Source: Psychrobacter sp. DAB_AL43B (GTDB taxonomy: Bacteria; Pseudomonadota; Gammaproteobacteria; Pseudomonadales; Moraxellaceae). From it: a stretch of DNA of 64,000 nucleotides. The stretch is from the NCBI RefSeq assembly GCF_900168255.1, contig NZ_LT799838.1:1612001-1676000 (forward strand), in the 5' to 3' direction. The stretch's first letter is position 1. Every line of letters begins with the position of its first letter. Below the pieces are notes generated by a model. It did not search any database and was not told where the DNA came from. It saw nothing but the letters and a program-made list of their open reading frames with translations. Below, piece after piece: positions 37,717 to 47,655 of this stretch. The position numbers were made by a program, and so were the translations under genes.

Positions 37717-38035
37717 TATTTAACGTATTCATAATTCCATATACATATATGGATATATTCAAATAGAGCTGTACTTCAATATTTACATAATGGTACATTA
37801 GTACAACAGATAGAAACATTGATACGTTAAGATAGCAGTCACCGCCTTAATAGGCCGGTGTTTATATTTCTTCTATTAATGAGTAAAAGTTATGAAGAAT
37901 AATAATAAGCTTAAGGGTCGACCATTACTGTTATTGAGTAAGATTGGTCAGAGCGATATTGAAAAAACTCAATATTCAAACAATACTTCTTATTTTAAAA
38001 GAAATGCTATAAAAATTAAAAAGACATCAGTATTC
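37717..38035. other. Leader region of the DUF1176 gene
   Basis: AT-rich region. An imperfect hairpin CACCGCC/GGCCGGTG at 37840-37860 is followed by T-rich sequence and could be a weak terminator or attenuator. The coding frame is open from ATG 37892, but the segment 37892-38035 reads like untranslated sequence. Confidence 0.4.
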
Positions 38036-39112
38036 ATGCCAAAGAAAATATTATTACCCATATTTGCAGCAATCAGCACCGCTTTATTTAGCGCTACGAG
38101 TATTGCTGGCACGCCCGTTGATTTTAGCAGCCAAGATTGGCAAGTCGCTTGTGATAATACCCGTACTTGCCGGCTGGCAGGCTATCAAGCAGATAGCAAT
38201 AGCGAGCTACCTGTTTCTTTATTATTAGTACGCCGTGCAGGTGCCAATGCGACGATCGACGGTCAGGTTAAACTTGGCGGTGCTAAAGAAAGCTCTGCCA
38301 AGGCATTGATGCAATTGGGCAATCGCCACCGGATATCGTTGTTTATTAATAATGTAGATCACGGAGAAACCAGACCTTTTTCAGCTGCAGCAGGTTATGC
38401 GGAGCTTACGTCGGCGCAAGTAACGGCGCTGTTAGAAGCACTGACCAAATCGAGCAAGATTGAGCTAGTCATTCGCAATACGCGCTGGCAGTTATCTGAT
38501 AAGGGTGCAAATGCAGTCATGCTCAAAGCCGATGAAGCACAGGGTCGAGTAGGTACGGCAAGCGCCTTTATTCGTGACAGCATCACCAAGTCTAATAGTA
38601 ATGTCTTAGCACCAAAGGCTATACCATCGATACGGATGGTCATGCCTGACCCTAAAGCCACTTCTAGCAGTAAGAAAAAATTCGCTATGCGCGCTTCTCA
38701 ATTATCCAAACTTATGAAAAGTACTATAAGCGATGTAGATACTGACTGCCCAAACTTATCTGATAAATCACCATGGCGCGTCAGTCGCCTAAATAGCAGA
38801 CAATTACTCGCACAACATGACTGCTGGACAGGCGCTTATAATATCGGCATAGGTGTCTGGGTGCTCAATGACAGTGAACCTTACAAGCCCACATTAGTGA
38901 CGACTGGTGCAACAGATTATAATAGCGGCAAAATAACTTCAGTACAAAAGGGTCGTGGTATTGGTGACTGCCTGTCCAAAACTGAGTGGTTATGGACCGG
39001 CAAAAACTTTGAAAAAAGCCATGAAAGCACTACTGGACTATGCCGCATGATTGCAGCGGGCGGTGCGTGGCAACTGCCAACTCATGTTACTGAAGTTAAA
39101 ATATCGCGTTAA
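38036..39112 (+). CDS. DUF1176 family exported protein
   Basis: The 358-residue product belongs to DUF1176, a family of exported proteins of unknown function. After a signal peptide (MPKKILLPIFAAISTALFSA, cleavage near SIAG) come the typical segment DWQVACDNTRTCRLAGYQ and a C-terminal half with paired cysteines (DTDCPNLS, AQHDCWTGAYN, GIGDCLSKTEWLW, GLCRMIAAGGAWQLPTHV). Even cysteine numbers fit periplasmic disulfides. Start 38036 is chosen for the signal peptide; the frame is open 48 codons further to 37892, where a weak GAG site exists. Confidence 0.8.
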   Translation: MPKKILLPIFAAISTALFSATSIAGTPVDFSSQDWQVACDNTRTCRLAGYQADSNSELPVSLLLVRRAGANATIDGQVKLGGAKESSAKALMQLGNRHRISLFINNVDHGETRPFSAAAGYAELTSAQVTALLEALTKSSKIELVIRNTRWQLSDKGANAVMLKADEAQGRVGTASAFIRDSITKSNSNVLAPKAIPSIRMVMPDPKATSSSKKKFAMRASQLSKLMKSTISDVDTDCPNLSDKSPWRVSRLNSRQLLAQHDCWTGAYNIGIGVWVLNDSEPYKPTLVTTGATDYNSGKITSVQKGRGIGDCLSKTEWLWTGKNFEKSHESTTGLCRMIAAGGAWQLPTHVTEVKISR

Positions 39113-39238
39113 TGCTAAATTTGTTTAATAAATCAAATTTAGTGTCTGTTATTAGTCATATAAGGCTTCATACACCTTGTTTTATGACTTATTTTAATAA
39201 AAACAGCAAAATAGCTACTGATTACAGTTTTGTTGTGC

Positions 39239-39672
39239 TATACTGCGTCGCCACGTTAGCTTAGACTAATGTGAATTATGAGATTGATAACATCGCCTGC
39301 GATTTTGGGTCTAGGATGACCGAAAGTAATTGTTGCCGATGATTTTGTGTACTTAAATAATCCTATTATTTTTGACTCATATCTTATCTACGGACCCTTG
39401 TAGGGGCTAGATTGGTTGTTATTTACCTTTATCTGCTTTGGACAAAGCATTGATATTGAGTTTTTAGCAGACAAAGATGAGACACTCGGCACTACCACCA
39501 AAATACGTCAGACAGCACGAACGCCTTTATACTATTGACAAGCCTTATGGGTTTGGCATGCAATTATCAACATTTTGATAATAAGTGTATATCGGCAGCG
39601 TGATGAACGGTTATCAGTGGTATGCATCAAGTTTGCTGAATTTACAGCAGCTTATACTTACCAAGGATCTTC
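39239..39672 (+). promoter_or_regulatory. Extended -10 promoter and long leader of the DEAD-box helicase gene
   Basis: TGCTATACT (TG at 39236-39237, TATACT at 39239-39244) is a good extended -10 element. Transcription from here would give a leader of about 420 bases before the helicase ATG. No open frame fills it. Long leaders are typical of cold-shock genes, so cold control is plausible but inferred. The whole gap 39113-39672 holds no other gene. Confidence 0.5.
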
Positions 39673-41346
39673 ATGACTGACATCTTATCTGCAATCGCTG
39701 CTGAAAACGGCATCATCGAAACTACTAACACCCCAAATACTAATAATGAAGCGGCTACAACTGACGCTACCGATGAAAATCAAGTTACTTTTACTGACTT
39801 AAACATTGCCAAGCCGATTCTTACCGCGCTTGAGCGTAGTGGCTATACCAATCCAACTCCTATTCAAGCACAAGCGATCCCTTTTGCATTAGAAGGCCGT
39901 GACCTTTTATTGTCTGCGCAAACGGGTAGTGGTAAAACTGCTGCTTTCGTCATCCCAGTACTTGATCGCCTAAGCCGTGCGACTAGCTTCGACAAATTGA
40001 CCAAAGCCCTTATCCTAACGCCAACGCGTGAACTTGCTCAGCAAGTACATGATAGCGTACGTACCTATTCTAAAGATATGCGCGGTCTATTTTGTGTACC
40101 ATTAGTTGGCGGCGCACCATACAACGGTCAGATTACTGCTTTGAAAAAAGGCGTACAAGTTATCGTTGCAACACCTGGTCGTCTACTTGACCATATCAAT
40201 GCAGGTCGCGTTGACTTATCAAGCCTTGAAATACTAGTACTTGACGAAGCTGACCGTATGCTAGATATGGGTTTTGCTGACGATATCAGTGATATCCTAC
40301 GTGCAGCACCGACTGATCGTCAAACCATTATGTGTTCAGCAACTTGGGATGGCCCAGTAGGAAAAATCGCTGCCAGCTTCACGAAAAACCCTGAGCGTGT
40401 ATCTATTAAAGTTGAATCAGCACACATCGAAGAAAAAGTATATTACTGTGATGATTTTGATCACAAAAACCGTTTACTTGATAAAATCGTTTGCCACAAA
40501 GACATGGAACAAATCATTATCTTTGCTGCCACCAAACGTAGCACTGAAAAACTAGCAAAACAGCTACAAGAAGACGGTCATAAAGCAAGCTTCCTACATG
40601 GTGACTTACCACAAAGCAAGCGTAACCGCATTGTTCAAGACTTACGTAATGGTAAATGCAAAATCTTAGTTGCAACTGACGTTGCTGCTCGTGGTCTAGA
40701 CGTGCCAGCTCTATCACACGTCATCAACTATGACTTACCACGTCAAACGGAAGATTACGTTCACCGTATCGGTCGTTGTGGCCGTGCCGGTCGTACTGGT
40801 GTTGCTATCAGCCTATGTAGCATGGATGATCGCCCACAGCTTAATGCTATCAATCGTTATTTAGATCGCAAAATGGAAGTATCTGTTATCGAAGGCATGG
40901 AGCCTAAGAAAACGTACGTTCCTAGCGAAAATAAAGGCAGTCCTCGCGGTCGTGGCCGTGGTCGCTCTAATGGCGGCGGTAATGGTCAAGGTCGTGGTCG
41001 TTCAGCGGGCGGTTATGCTGGCGCTGGCAAGCCTAGTGGTCAAGGTCGTGGTCGCCCATCAGGTGATAGCAGCACTGGCACTGGTCAACGCGCAAGCAAT
41101 GACAGCGGTTATCAAGGTAAGCCACGTGATTCATCTGGCAAGCCAAATGAGCGTTCAGGTGGCAAGCCGTATCAAGGCAAGCGCACTGGTGCTCCTAGCC
41201 GTGGTGATGGCGCAAGCGCTCCACGTGGTGATCGCGCAGCAACGGGTCGTGGTCGTCCAAGTGGCAGCCAAGGTCGTCCAGCTGGTCGCTCTGACAGCCG
41301 TGGTCAAGGTCGTCCAAACGGCGGCAACCGTGGTAACAACTCGTAA
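39673..41346 (+). CDS. DEAD-box ATP-dependent RNA helicase with RGG-rich tail
   Basis: All helicase motifs are present: Q motif (NPTPIQAQAIPFAL), motif I AQTGSGKTAAF, Ia PTRELAQQV, II DEAD (about 191), III SAT, IV to VI with HGDLPQSKRNRIVQDLR, ATDVAARGLDVP and HRIGRCGRAGRTG. After about residue 420 the tail is low-complexity Arg-Gly-Ser, with many RGR/GRG and GQGRGR units, which binds RNA without strong sequence choice. The core resembles RhlE/CsdA types. AAGGAT precedes the ATG. The role is probably RNA unwinding in ribosome assembly or decay, perhaps in the cold. Confidence 0.93.
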   Translation: MTDILSAIAAENGIIETTNTPNTNNEAATTDATDENQVTFTDLNIAKPILTALERSGYTNPTPIQAQAIPFALEGRDLLLSAQTGSGKTAAFVIPVLDRLSRATSFDKLTKALILTPTRELAQQVHDSVRTYSKDMRGLFCVPLVGGAPYNGQITALKKGVQVIVATPGRLLDHINAGRVDLSSLEILVLDEADRMLDMGFADDISDILRAAPTDRQTIMCSATWDGPVGKIAASFTKNPERVSIKVESAHIEEKVYYCDDFDHKNRLLDKIVCHKDMEQIIIFAATKRSTEKLAKQLQEDGHKASFLHGDLPQSKRNRIVQDLRNGKCKILVATDVAARGLDVPALSHVINYDLPRQTEDYVHRIGRCGRAGRTGVAISLCSMDDRPQLNAINRYLDRKMEVSVIEGMEPKKTYVPSENKGSPRGRGRGRSNGGGNGQGRGRSAGGYAGAGKPSGQGRGRPSGDSSTGTGQRASNDSGYQGKPRDSSGKPNERSGGKPYQGKRTGAPSRGDGASAPRGDRAATGRGRPSGSQGRPAGRSDSRGQGRPNGGNRGNNS

Positions 41347-41422
41347 TAGTCTTATATTTAACGATTAGCAGGTATTTTAATAAATATATTGGTTTAATCG
41401 TATAAATAAAAGATAATGCATT

Positions 41423-41454
41423 AAAAAGCCAGATACTTGTTATCTGGCTTTTTT
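41423..41454 (+). terminator. Terminator after the helicase gene
   Basis: Stem AAAAAGCCAGATA with TATCTGGCTTTTTT around a short loop. Confidence 0.9.
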
Positions 41455-41643
41455 GTGTTTAATGGTTTGATATTGATTGCCAGGTAGAAGATGTGACTGA
41501 GGTGTATGCAAGTACTTAGGATAATCTGAATTATTTAAACGAGGTAAAAAAACTTAGCCTTGTACTCGATAGTTGCTTGCGCGTCTTTTTTGCCTTGTCT
41601 ATACTGACAAGCTTTTATTCATCGTGTGCTGCGGAGCCAGTTG

Positions 41644-42888
41644 ATGCCCGATATTTCTCATTTAGCAATTGATAGTTTGCCCTTAGCGTTTGGCATCATT
41701 ATGGCGATTATCGGTTTGGTGTTTTATACCCAAGCATTGCCCGGCAAATTTTGGCAACGTTTTTATGCAGTTCTACCGGGTATCGTGCTGTGCTGCTTTA
41801 TACCTGCGACGCTAAACAGCTTAGGTGTCTTCGCTGATGGTATCGGTTCGCAGATTTATGGTTTTACCGCGACTTATCTGCTGCCAGCCAGTTTACTGCT
41901 GATGACGTTATCGATGGATGTGCCAAAGATACTGGGCTTGGGCTGGAAAGCGATTGCAATGTTCTTTGCTGCTAGTGTCGCTATTGTCATTAGTGGTCCT
42001 ATTAGCTTAGGTATCGCTAAATGGGTATCGCCTGAGATGTTTACTGATGACACGCTATGGCGTGGTTTTTCAGCGGTGGCGGGTAGTTGGATTGGCGGAG
42101 CGGCTAACCAAGCCGCAATGAAAGAGCTGTTTGGTGTCAGTGATGATTTGTTTGGCATGATGATATTGGTCGATACCACCAATGCCTCATTATGGTTACT
42201 GGCTATCTTAGTTATGGTAAAACACAGTGCTAAGATTGACAAGTTTTTAAGAGCTGATAGCAGTAGCATTGATAAAGTCATTGCTGCTGTTGAGAGCTAT
42301 GAGCGTGATAATGCCCGTCCAGCCACGCTTAATGATTTGATGGTGATGTTTGGTTTGTGCTTTGCGATGGTCGGAGTAGCACATTTCGTCGGCGGGCAGA
42401 TTGCTGGGTTCTTTGCGCCTTATAGCTGGGCAGTACAGTATAGCTTTGCCAGCTCGTTCTTTTGGATGGTGGTGATTATCACCTTAATAGGCGTCGTCTT
42501 TTCTTTTACTAAAATACGCAGACTGGATCATGTCGGTGCTTCCAAAATCGGTACGGTGTTTATCTTTGTATTGATTGCGGCTATTGGTATGCAGATTAAT
42601 CTAGCAGGTATTGTCTCACAGTGGCGGCTACTGCTGATTGGCCTATTATGGATGAGCATCCATGTGGTGATAATATTTATTGTCGCTAGAATCATTCGTG
42701 CGCCGTTCTTCTTTTTAGCAGTCGGCTCAAACGCTAATACGGGCGGTGCGTCATCTGCGCCTATCGTCGCGACAGCCTTTCATCCATCGCTTGCACCCGT
42801 TGGCGTGTTTTTGGGTATCTTAGGTTATGCGGTAGGAACGTTTGGCGGTTATATCAGCACTCAGTTGATGCGCTTGGTGGCTTCTTAG
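41644..42888 (+). CDS. DUF819 (YjcL-like) integral membrane protein
   Basis: The 414-residue protein has about ten to twelve hydrophobic helices and the conserved segments GSWIGGAANQAAMKE, VDTTNASLWLLAIL and GSNANTGGASSAPIVATAF. The glycine/asparagine-rich motifs in both halves suggest a repeated transporter fold; the family's substrate is not established. Start ATG 41644 is used because GGAG lies 8 bases upstream; the frame is open to GTG 41626. It stands between two terminators, so it is monocistronic. Confidence 0.82.
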   Translation: MPDISHLAIDSLPLAFGIIMAIIGLVFYTQALPGKFWQRFYAVLPGIVLCCFIPATLNSLGVFADGIGSQIYGFTATYLLPASLLLMTLSMDVPKILGLGWKAIAMFFAASVAIVISGPISLGIAKWVSPEMFTDDTLWRGFSAVAGSWIGGAANQAAMKELFGVSDDLFGMMILVDTTNASLWLLAILVMVKHSAKIDKFLRADSSSIDKVIAAVESYERDNARPATLNDLMVMFGLCFAMVGVAHFVGGQIAGFFAPYSWAVQYSFASSFFWMVVIITLIGVVFSFTKIRRLDHVGASKIGTVFIFVLIAAIGMQINLAGIVSQWRLLLIGLLWMSIHVVIIFIVARIIRAPFFFLAVGSNANTGGASSAPIVATAFHPSLAPVGVFLGILGYAVGTFGGYISTQLMRLVAS

Positions 42889-42963
42889 ATTAGTAACACT
42901 TTAGACAGCAAGACAAATACTGTTCACTATTTTAAGCGCTTAAAATCATATTCTTTTTACGTC

Positions 42964-43001
42964 AAAACCCGCACTGATAATAAGCAGTTGCGGGTTTTTT
43001 G
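42964..43001 (+). terminator. Terminator after the DUF819 gene
   Basis: Stem AACCCGCA/TGCGGGTT around a 15-base loop, then six T in all. Confidence 0.85.
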
Positions 43002-43186
43002 TTCTTCTAACTTGATATCTAGTAGTTAGTACTACGCTTTAAAAAAAGCTTTGAAATTAAGTTTTAATGTTAAGTATCGTTTTGTCTAACTCTGCTAGTA
43101 ATAGGTAAACCTAGCCTAGGTATTTAACCCTGATATGTTAACCTTTTTAAGACTTCATAATAAAAATTAATAGGAATAGTAATTTT

Positions 43187-45748
43187 ATGACCAATAATGA
43201 AAAGACTCCTAACCATTTTAATAATAACTTTAACAACAGCGCTATTAATAATACCTCTCACAGCCACATTCAGGTAAGGGGTGCACGCGTTCATAATCTC
43301 AAAAATGTGGATGTTGATTTACCGCGTAATGCGTTGGTGGTCTTTACCGGTATATCTGGCTCAGGAAAATCATCGTTAGCATTTGGTACGTTATTTGCTG
43401 AATCACAACGGCGTTATCTTGACTCCGTATCGCCTTATGCAAGACGACTTATTGACCAAGTTGATGAGCCGGATGTTGACGCGATAGAAGGCTTGCCGCC
43501 AGCAGTTGCTCTACAGCAGCAGCGCGGTACACCTTCGGTGCGCTCATCCGTTGGTAGCGTCACGACCATCTCAAACGGTCTGCGCATGCTGTATTCACGT
43601 GCTGGCGAGTATCCAGTAGGCCAAGAGATGTTATATGCGGATGCGTTTTCACCCAATACACCAGAAGGCGCTTGTCCAACTTGTTCAGGTATCGGCCGCG
43701 TGTTTGAAGTAACCGAAAAACTAATGGTTCCTGATGATACTAAGACTATTCGCGAGCGTGCTATCGCCTCTTGGCCGCCAGCGTGGCAGGGTCAAAACCT
43801 AAGCCGTATCTTAACGACACTTGGTTATGATATCGATAAACCTTGGAACACACTGCCCAAGAAAACCCGCGACTGGATTCTGTTTACCGATGATACGCCA
43901 ACGGTGCCTGTCTATCCTGAGTACAATCTTGAGCAAACCCGTCAAGCGATTGAAAAAGGTGAAAAACCAAACTATATGGGCACCTTTACCAGCGCCAAAA
44001 ACTTCGTTTTACATTCTTTTGCCAATACCCAAAGTCCGCGCACCAAAAAGCGCGTCTCGCAGTTTATGCAAATATCGGAGTGTCCAGAATGCCATGGCAA
44101 GAAACTTAAGAAAGAATCGCTGTCAGTCAAATTTGCCGGATTGGATATCGGCGAGTTATCACAATTAACCCTCACCGAACTGGCACTTAAGTTAGAAGAG
44201 GCTGCCCATAAAATCCCAACCGATGACATACCAAACCGTGAAAAAGCCATCGTTGCTCAGCGTATTGCCAGTGATATTCTTGCCCGCGTCGAAGCACTTA
44301 CAAGATTGGGGCTAGGATACCTATCACTTGGACGTACGACACCGACTTTATCTCCTGGTGAGTTACAGCGTTTGCGATTGGCGACTCAAATCCGCTCGCA
44401 GCTCTTTGGTGTGGTATATGTCCTTGATGAGCCATCTGCAGGTCTACATCCTGCCGACACTCAAGCATTGCTAGGTGCTTTAGATGAGCTAATAGCGGCG
44501 GGTAACTCGGTATTTGTTGTCGAGCATGATGTAAGTGTGATTAGGCATGCGGATTGGGTGGTAGATGTTGGGCCAAAAGCTGGCACGCATGGTGGTGAGA
44601 TTGTTTATAGTGGGCCGGTAGAGGGCTTACGTGACGTTGCTCAGTCGCATACCGGTCAGTATCTTTTTAACGATACGACCATGGTTAAAGAAAAATCAGA
44701 ACTCAGACAACCAACGGCTTGGCTTAAACTTGCCAATGTCGAACGAAACAATGTCAAAGGGTTAGACGTTGAGTTTCCATTAGGCGTGATGACCAGTGTG
44801 ACTGGAGTTTCCGGCTCAGGTAAATCAAGTTTGGTCAGTCAAGCTTTGGTCGAGCTAGTAAATGAGCAGTTGGGACAAAAAGTCATCAATGAGGCGCCAA
44901 CGGATGAAGTGGGTTTATTGGAACAAGAGTTTGACACAGTAACAGGTGGCGAAATTGTTGCTGGCATGGACAAGGTCAGTCGCCTGATTAATATTAATCA
45001 AAAAGCCATTGGCCGTACACCACGCTCAAACCTTGCAACTTATACAGGTCTGTTCGATGATGTTCGTAAATTATTTGCGTCAACTAAACAAGCAAAAGCG
45101 CATGGCTATGATGCTGGTCGCTTTTCATTTAATACGGTAAAGGGACGTTGCCCAAACTGTGAGGGATTAGGGTTTGTCAGTGTTGAGCTGTTATTTTTAC
45201 CCAGTGTCTATGCGCCGTGCCAAGTTTGTCATGGTCAACGCTATGATGATGACACGCTCGCCATCCATTATCGAGATAAAAACATCGCTGAAGTACTGAA
45301 TTTAACGGTTGAGATGGCTTATGAATTCTTTGTGGACGAGGCGTCAATCTTGCGCTCCTTAGACGCTTTATTGCAAGTTGGTCTTGGCTATTTACGTCTT
45401 GGTCAACCCGCTACTGAGCTATCAGGCGGTGAGGCGCAGCGCATTAAACTTGCGACCGAACTTCAGCGTATCCAGCGAGGCGATACCCTTTATATATTGG
45501 ACGAGCCTACCACCGGACTACATCCTGCTGATGTCTCCATGCTGATGACACAATTAAATGGACTCGTCAATTCGGGTAACACGGTGATCATGGTCGAGCA
45601 TGATATGCAAGTGGCCAGTAATAGCGATTGGATTATTGATATTGGGCCAGGGGCTGGCGAGGAGGGCGGGCTGATTGTTGCTGAAGGTACACCTGATGAT
45701 GTCGCAAAATCCACCGCCAGTCGAACAGCGCCGTTTCTATTGGTGTAG
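43187..45748 (+). CDS. UvrA-like ABC ATPase, short UvrA2 type
   Basis: The protein has two ABC modules: Walker A GISGSGKSSLAFG with signature LSPGELQRLRLATQ, and GVSGSGKSSLVSQ with LSGGEAQRIKLATE. Zinc-type cysteines occur in ACPTCSGIG, SECPECHGKKL and CPNCEGLGF...CQVCHG. At 853 residues it is about 90 shorter than UvrA. The missing part is the UvrB-binding domain with the first CxxC pair: the chain runs from YSRAGEYPVGQEMLY directly to FSPNTPEGACPTC. This is the pattern of UvrA2 proteins, linked to tolerance of DNA-damaging agents but not to UvrBC repair. AGGA precedes the start. Confidence 0.88.
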   Translation: MTNNEKTPNHFNNNFNNSAINNTSHSHIQVRGARVHNLKNVDVDLPRNALVVFTGISGSGKSSLAFGTLFAESQRRYLDSVSPYARRLIDQVDEPDVDAIEGLPPAVALQQQRGTPSVRSSVGSVTTISNGLRMLYSRAGEYPVGQEMLYADAFSPNTPEGACPTCSGIGRVFEVTEKLMVPDDTKTIRERAIASWPPAWQGQNLSRILTTLGYDIDKPWNTLPKKTRDWILFTDDTPTVPVYPEYNLEQTRQAIEKGEKPNYMGTFTSAKNFVLHSFANTQSPRTKKRVSQFMQISECPECHGKKLKKESLSVKFAGLDIGELSQLTLTELALKLEEAAHKIPTDDIPNREKAIVAQRIASDILARVEALTRLGLGYLSLGRTTPTLSPGELQRLRLATQIRSQLFGVVYVLDEPSAGLHPADTQALLGALDELIAAGNSVFVVEHDVSVIRHADWVVDVGPKAGTHGGEIVYSGPVEGLRDVAQSHTGQYLFNDTTMVKEKSELRQPTAWLKLANVERNNVKGLDVEFPLGVMTSVTGVSGSGKSSLVSQALVELVNEQLGQKVINEAPTDEVGLLEQEFDTVTGGEIVAGMDKVSRLININQKAIGRTPRSNLATYTGLFDDVRKLFASTKQAKAHGYDAGRFSFNTVKGRCPNCEGLGFVSVELLFLPSVYAPCQVCHGQRYDDDTLAIHYRDKNIAEVLNLTVEMAYEFFVDEASILRSLDALLQVGLGYLRLGQPATELSGGEAQRIKLATELQRIQRGDTLYILDEPTTGLHPADVSMLMTQLNGLVNSGNTVIMVEHDMQVASNSDWIIDIGPGAGEEGGLIVAEGTPDDVAKSTASRTAPFLLV

Positions 45749-45833
45749 GGTTATTTGCTAAAGTAGCATAATGGTTGGTAAATAATAGACTTGATAAAAA
45801 CATCACATTGTCATATAGACAAAGGACGCCCAA

Positions 45834-46835
45834 ATGAAAGTTACTGGGAACTCTGTAAATGCTGAAAATTTAAAAATAGAGATCTATCAAAGCGCCGATG
45901 GTCAAGCACAAGTAGATGTACGTTTTGAACAAGAGACGGTCTGGCTATCTCAAGCACAAATGACTGAAATATTTGGTCGCGACCAGTCTGTAATTTCACG
46001 TCATATTGCGAATGCCATAAACGATGAAGAAGTGTCTGAAAAAAGCAATATGCAAAAAATGCATATTGCAAATTCTGATCGACCCGTCGTCTTCTATGAC
46101 TTAGATGTGGTCATTTCAGTGGGTTACCGCATCAAGTCAGCTCAAGGCGTGCAGTTTAGACGCTGGGCAACTCAGCGCTTACGTGAATATTTGGTGCAAG
46201 GTTATACGCTCAATCAAGAGCGCTTTGATAAAAACTCTGCCGAGTTACAACAAGCCTTAAACTTAATCAAAAAAACCGCGCAAAGTCCTGAGCTAAAAAC
46301 TGACGAAGGGCGCGGCTTGATTGAGATTATCAGTCGTTATACGCAAACCTTTTTATGGTTACAACGTTATGATGAAGGATTATTAGACGATCCAGCGGGG
46401 CAGGACGGTGGCGTATTATCCAGTCCGACTGAGGCCATGGCAGCATTGAATGATTTAAAATCGCAGCTGATAACTCGCGGCGAGGCAACTGAACTGTTTG
46501 CCAAGCCTCGTGGTGACGGTTTGGCTAGTGTGCTCGGCAATTTAGAGCAAACAGTCTTTGGCGAGCCTGCTTATCCGACTATCGAGAGCAAGGCGGCGCA
46601 TTTATTATACTTTATGGTAAAAAACCATCCCTTTACGGATGGTAATAAACGCAGCGGTGCTTTTTTGTTTGTAGATTTTTTACATCGTAATGGACGATTG
46701 CTCAATGACCAAGGCGACATGGTCATTAATAATACCGGCCTTGCAGCATTAACCTTATTGGTAGCTGAGTCCGATCCGAACCAAAAAGAGACTTTGATTA
46801 AACTTATCATGAACATGCTGTCATTAGAGGTTTAA
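45834..46835 (+). CDS. RhuM-Fic fusion protein
   Basis: The 333-residue protein has two parts. The N-terminal RhuM domain (about 1-130) shows VDVRFEQETVWLSQAQMTEIF, SVISRHIANA and FRRWATQRLREYLVQGYTLN. The C-terminal Fic/Doc domain (about 180-333) has the AMP-transferase motif HPFTDGNKR (about 263-271), complete with His, Asp, Asn and Arg. No Fic inhibitory motif ([ST]xxxE[GN]) was recognised in it, and no small antitoxin is adjacent. Such proteins are often found in defence or toxin-like loci. AAGGA lies 8 bases before the start; the UvrA2 and GDSL neighbours are on the same strand. Confidence 0.87.
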   Translation: MKVTGNSVNAENLKIEIYQSADGQAQVDVRFEQETVWLSQAQMTEIFGRDQSVISRHIANAINDEEVSEKSNMQKMHIANSDRPVVFYDLDVVISVGYRIKSAQGVQFRRWATQRLREYLVQGYTLNQERFDKNSAELQQALNLIKKTAQSPELKTDEGRGLIEIISRYTQTFLWLQRYDEGLLDDPAGQDGGVLSSPTEAMAALNDLKSQLITRGEATELFAKPRGDGLASVLGNLEQTVFGEPAYPTIESKAAHLLYFMVKNHPFTDGNKRSGAFLFVDFLHRNGRLLNDQGDMVINNTGLAALTLLVAESDPNQKETLIKLIMNMLSLEV

Positions 46836-46866
46836 CAATAAAGGCTCAGCTATATAGGCTTAAACA

Positions 46867-47505
46867 ATGATATTTAGCAAAAATAGACTTAGCTTGTATT
46901 CTTTAGTCCTAGCCGTTACGGTTGCGACGACCGGTTGTAGTGACGAGCCAAACCAAAACGTCTTGCCAGCGGACAGCACTGTTATTGCACTAGGTGATTC
47001 GCTTACTTATGGTTATGGGGCAAGCCCTGAGACCGCTTATCCGGCTGTATTAGCTGAAATGACGCGATGGAGTATTGCCAATGAGGGTGTCAATGGCAAT
47101 ACCTCAGCTGATGTGCTGGCACGAACTGATCAAGTAATTAGTCAAAACCCTGATTTGGTATTGCTGGGGGTAGGTGGTAACGACTTGTTACGTCGAGTTC
47201 AGCCTGAAACGACTCGTGCTAATATCACCGCGACTATCAGTAAGCTTAAATCAGCAGATATTCCTGTCGTACTTATCGCGCAACCACACTTTAGCGCGAG
47301 CTCGATTTTTGGTAAAGCTAGTGACAATCCTATTTATAAAGACATCGCCAAGAGTGAAGATGTACCGCTTTATACGAGTGGCTGGTCAAAGGTGTTGTCT
47401 GATGAAAGTCTTAAATCTGACCAAATTCATGCTAACGATGCTGGCTATCGAAACTTTGCTGAAGGGTTGTATAGCTATCTACAGGAAGAGGGTGTGGCGA
47501 GATGA
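46867..47505 (+). CDS. GDSL/SGNH esterase, TesA-like lipoprotein
   Basis: The 212-residue SGNH hydrolase carries all four blocks: GDSLTYGYG with the nucleophile Ser, GVNGNTSADVL with Gly, VGGNDLLR with Asn, and the late DQIHANDAGY with Asp/His. It resembles TesA and arylesterase EstA-type enzymes that cleave short acyl esters or acyl-CoA. The N-terminus ends in a lipobox-like TTGC (mature start CSDEP), so it is probably tethered to a membrane, unlike soluble periplasmic TesA. It lies 31 bp after the RhuM-Fic gene. Confidence 0.9.
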   Translation: MIFSKNRLSLYSLVLAVTVATTGCSDEPNQNVLPADSTVIALGDSLTYGYGASPETAYPAVLAEMTRWSIANEGVNGNTSADVLARTDQVISQNPDLVLLGVGGNDLLRRVQPETTRANITATISKLKSADIPVVLIAQPHFSASSIFGKASDNPIYKDIAKSEDVPLYTSGWSKVLSDESLKSDQIHANDAGYRNFAEGLYSYLQEEGVAR

Positions 47506-47573
47506 TGAAAGCTCTATGCAATACTCTCAACAAAAATATTAACCAAGCTCTTATAAAGGTGTTATTGATAAGT

Positions 47574-47608
47574 AAAAAATAGAGAACCTGTTAGCCAAGC
47601 TCTCTATT
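47574..47608 (-). terminator. Terminator after the DUF2855 gene
   Basis: On the minus strand AATAGAGA pairs with TCTCTATT around a 15-base loop, followed by further T. It is weaker than the others in the window. Confidence 0.5.
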
Positions 47609-47655
47609 CTCTCCATTATTGTTGATCGTTACTGCTTTAACTCATTAAGTTAGAG

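Noticed and set aside
40952..41368. 138-codon open frame in a second frame of the helicase tail
   Set aside because: It is a by-product of the repetitive Arg-Gly codons; the product is a Val/Ala/Met low-complexity string.
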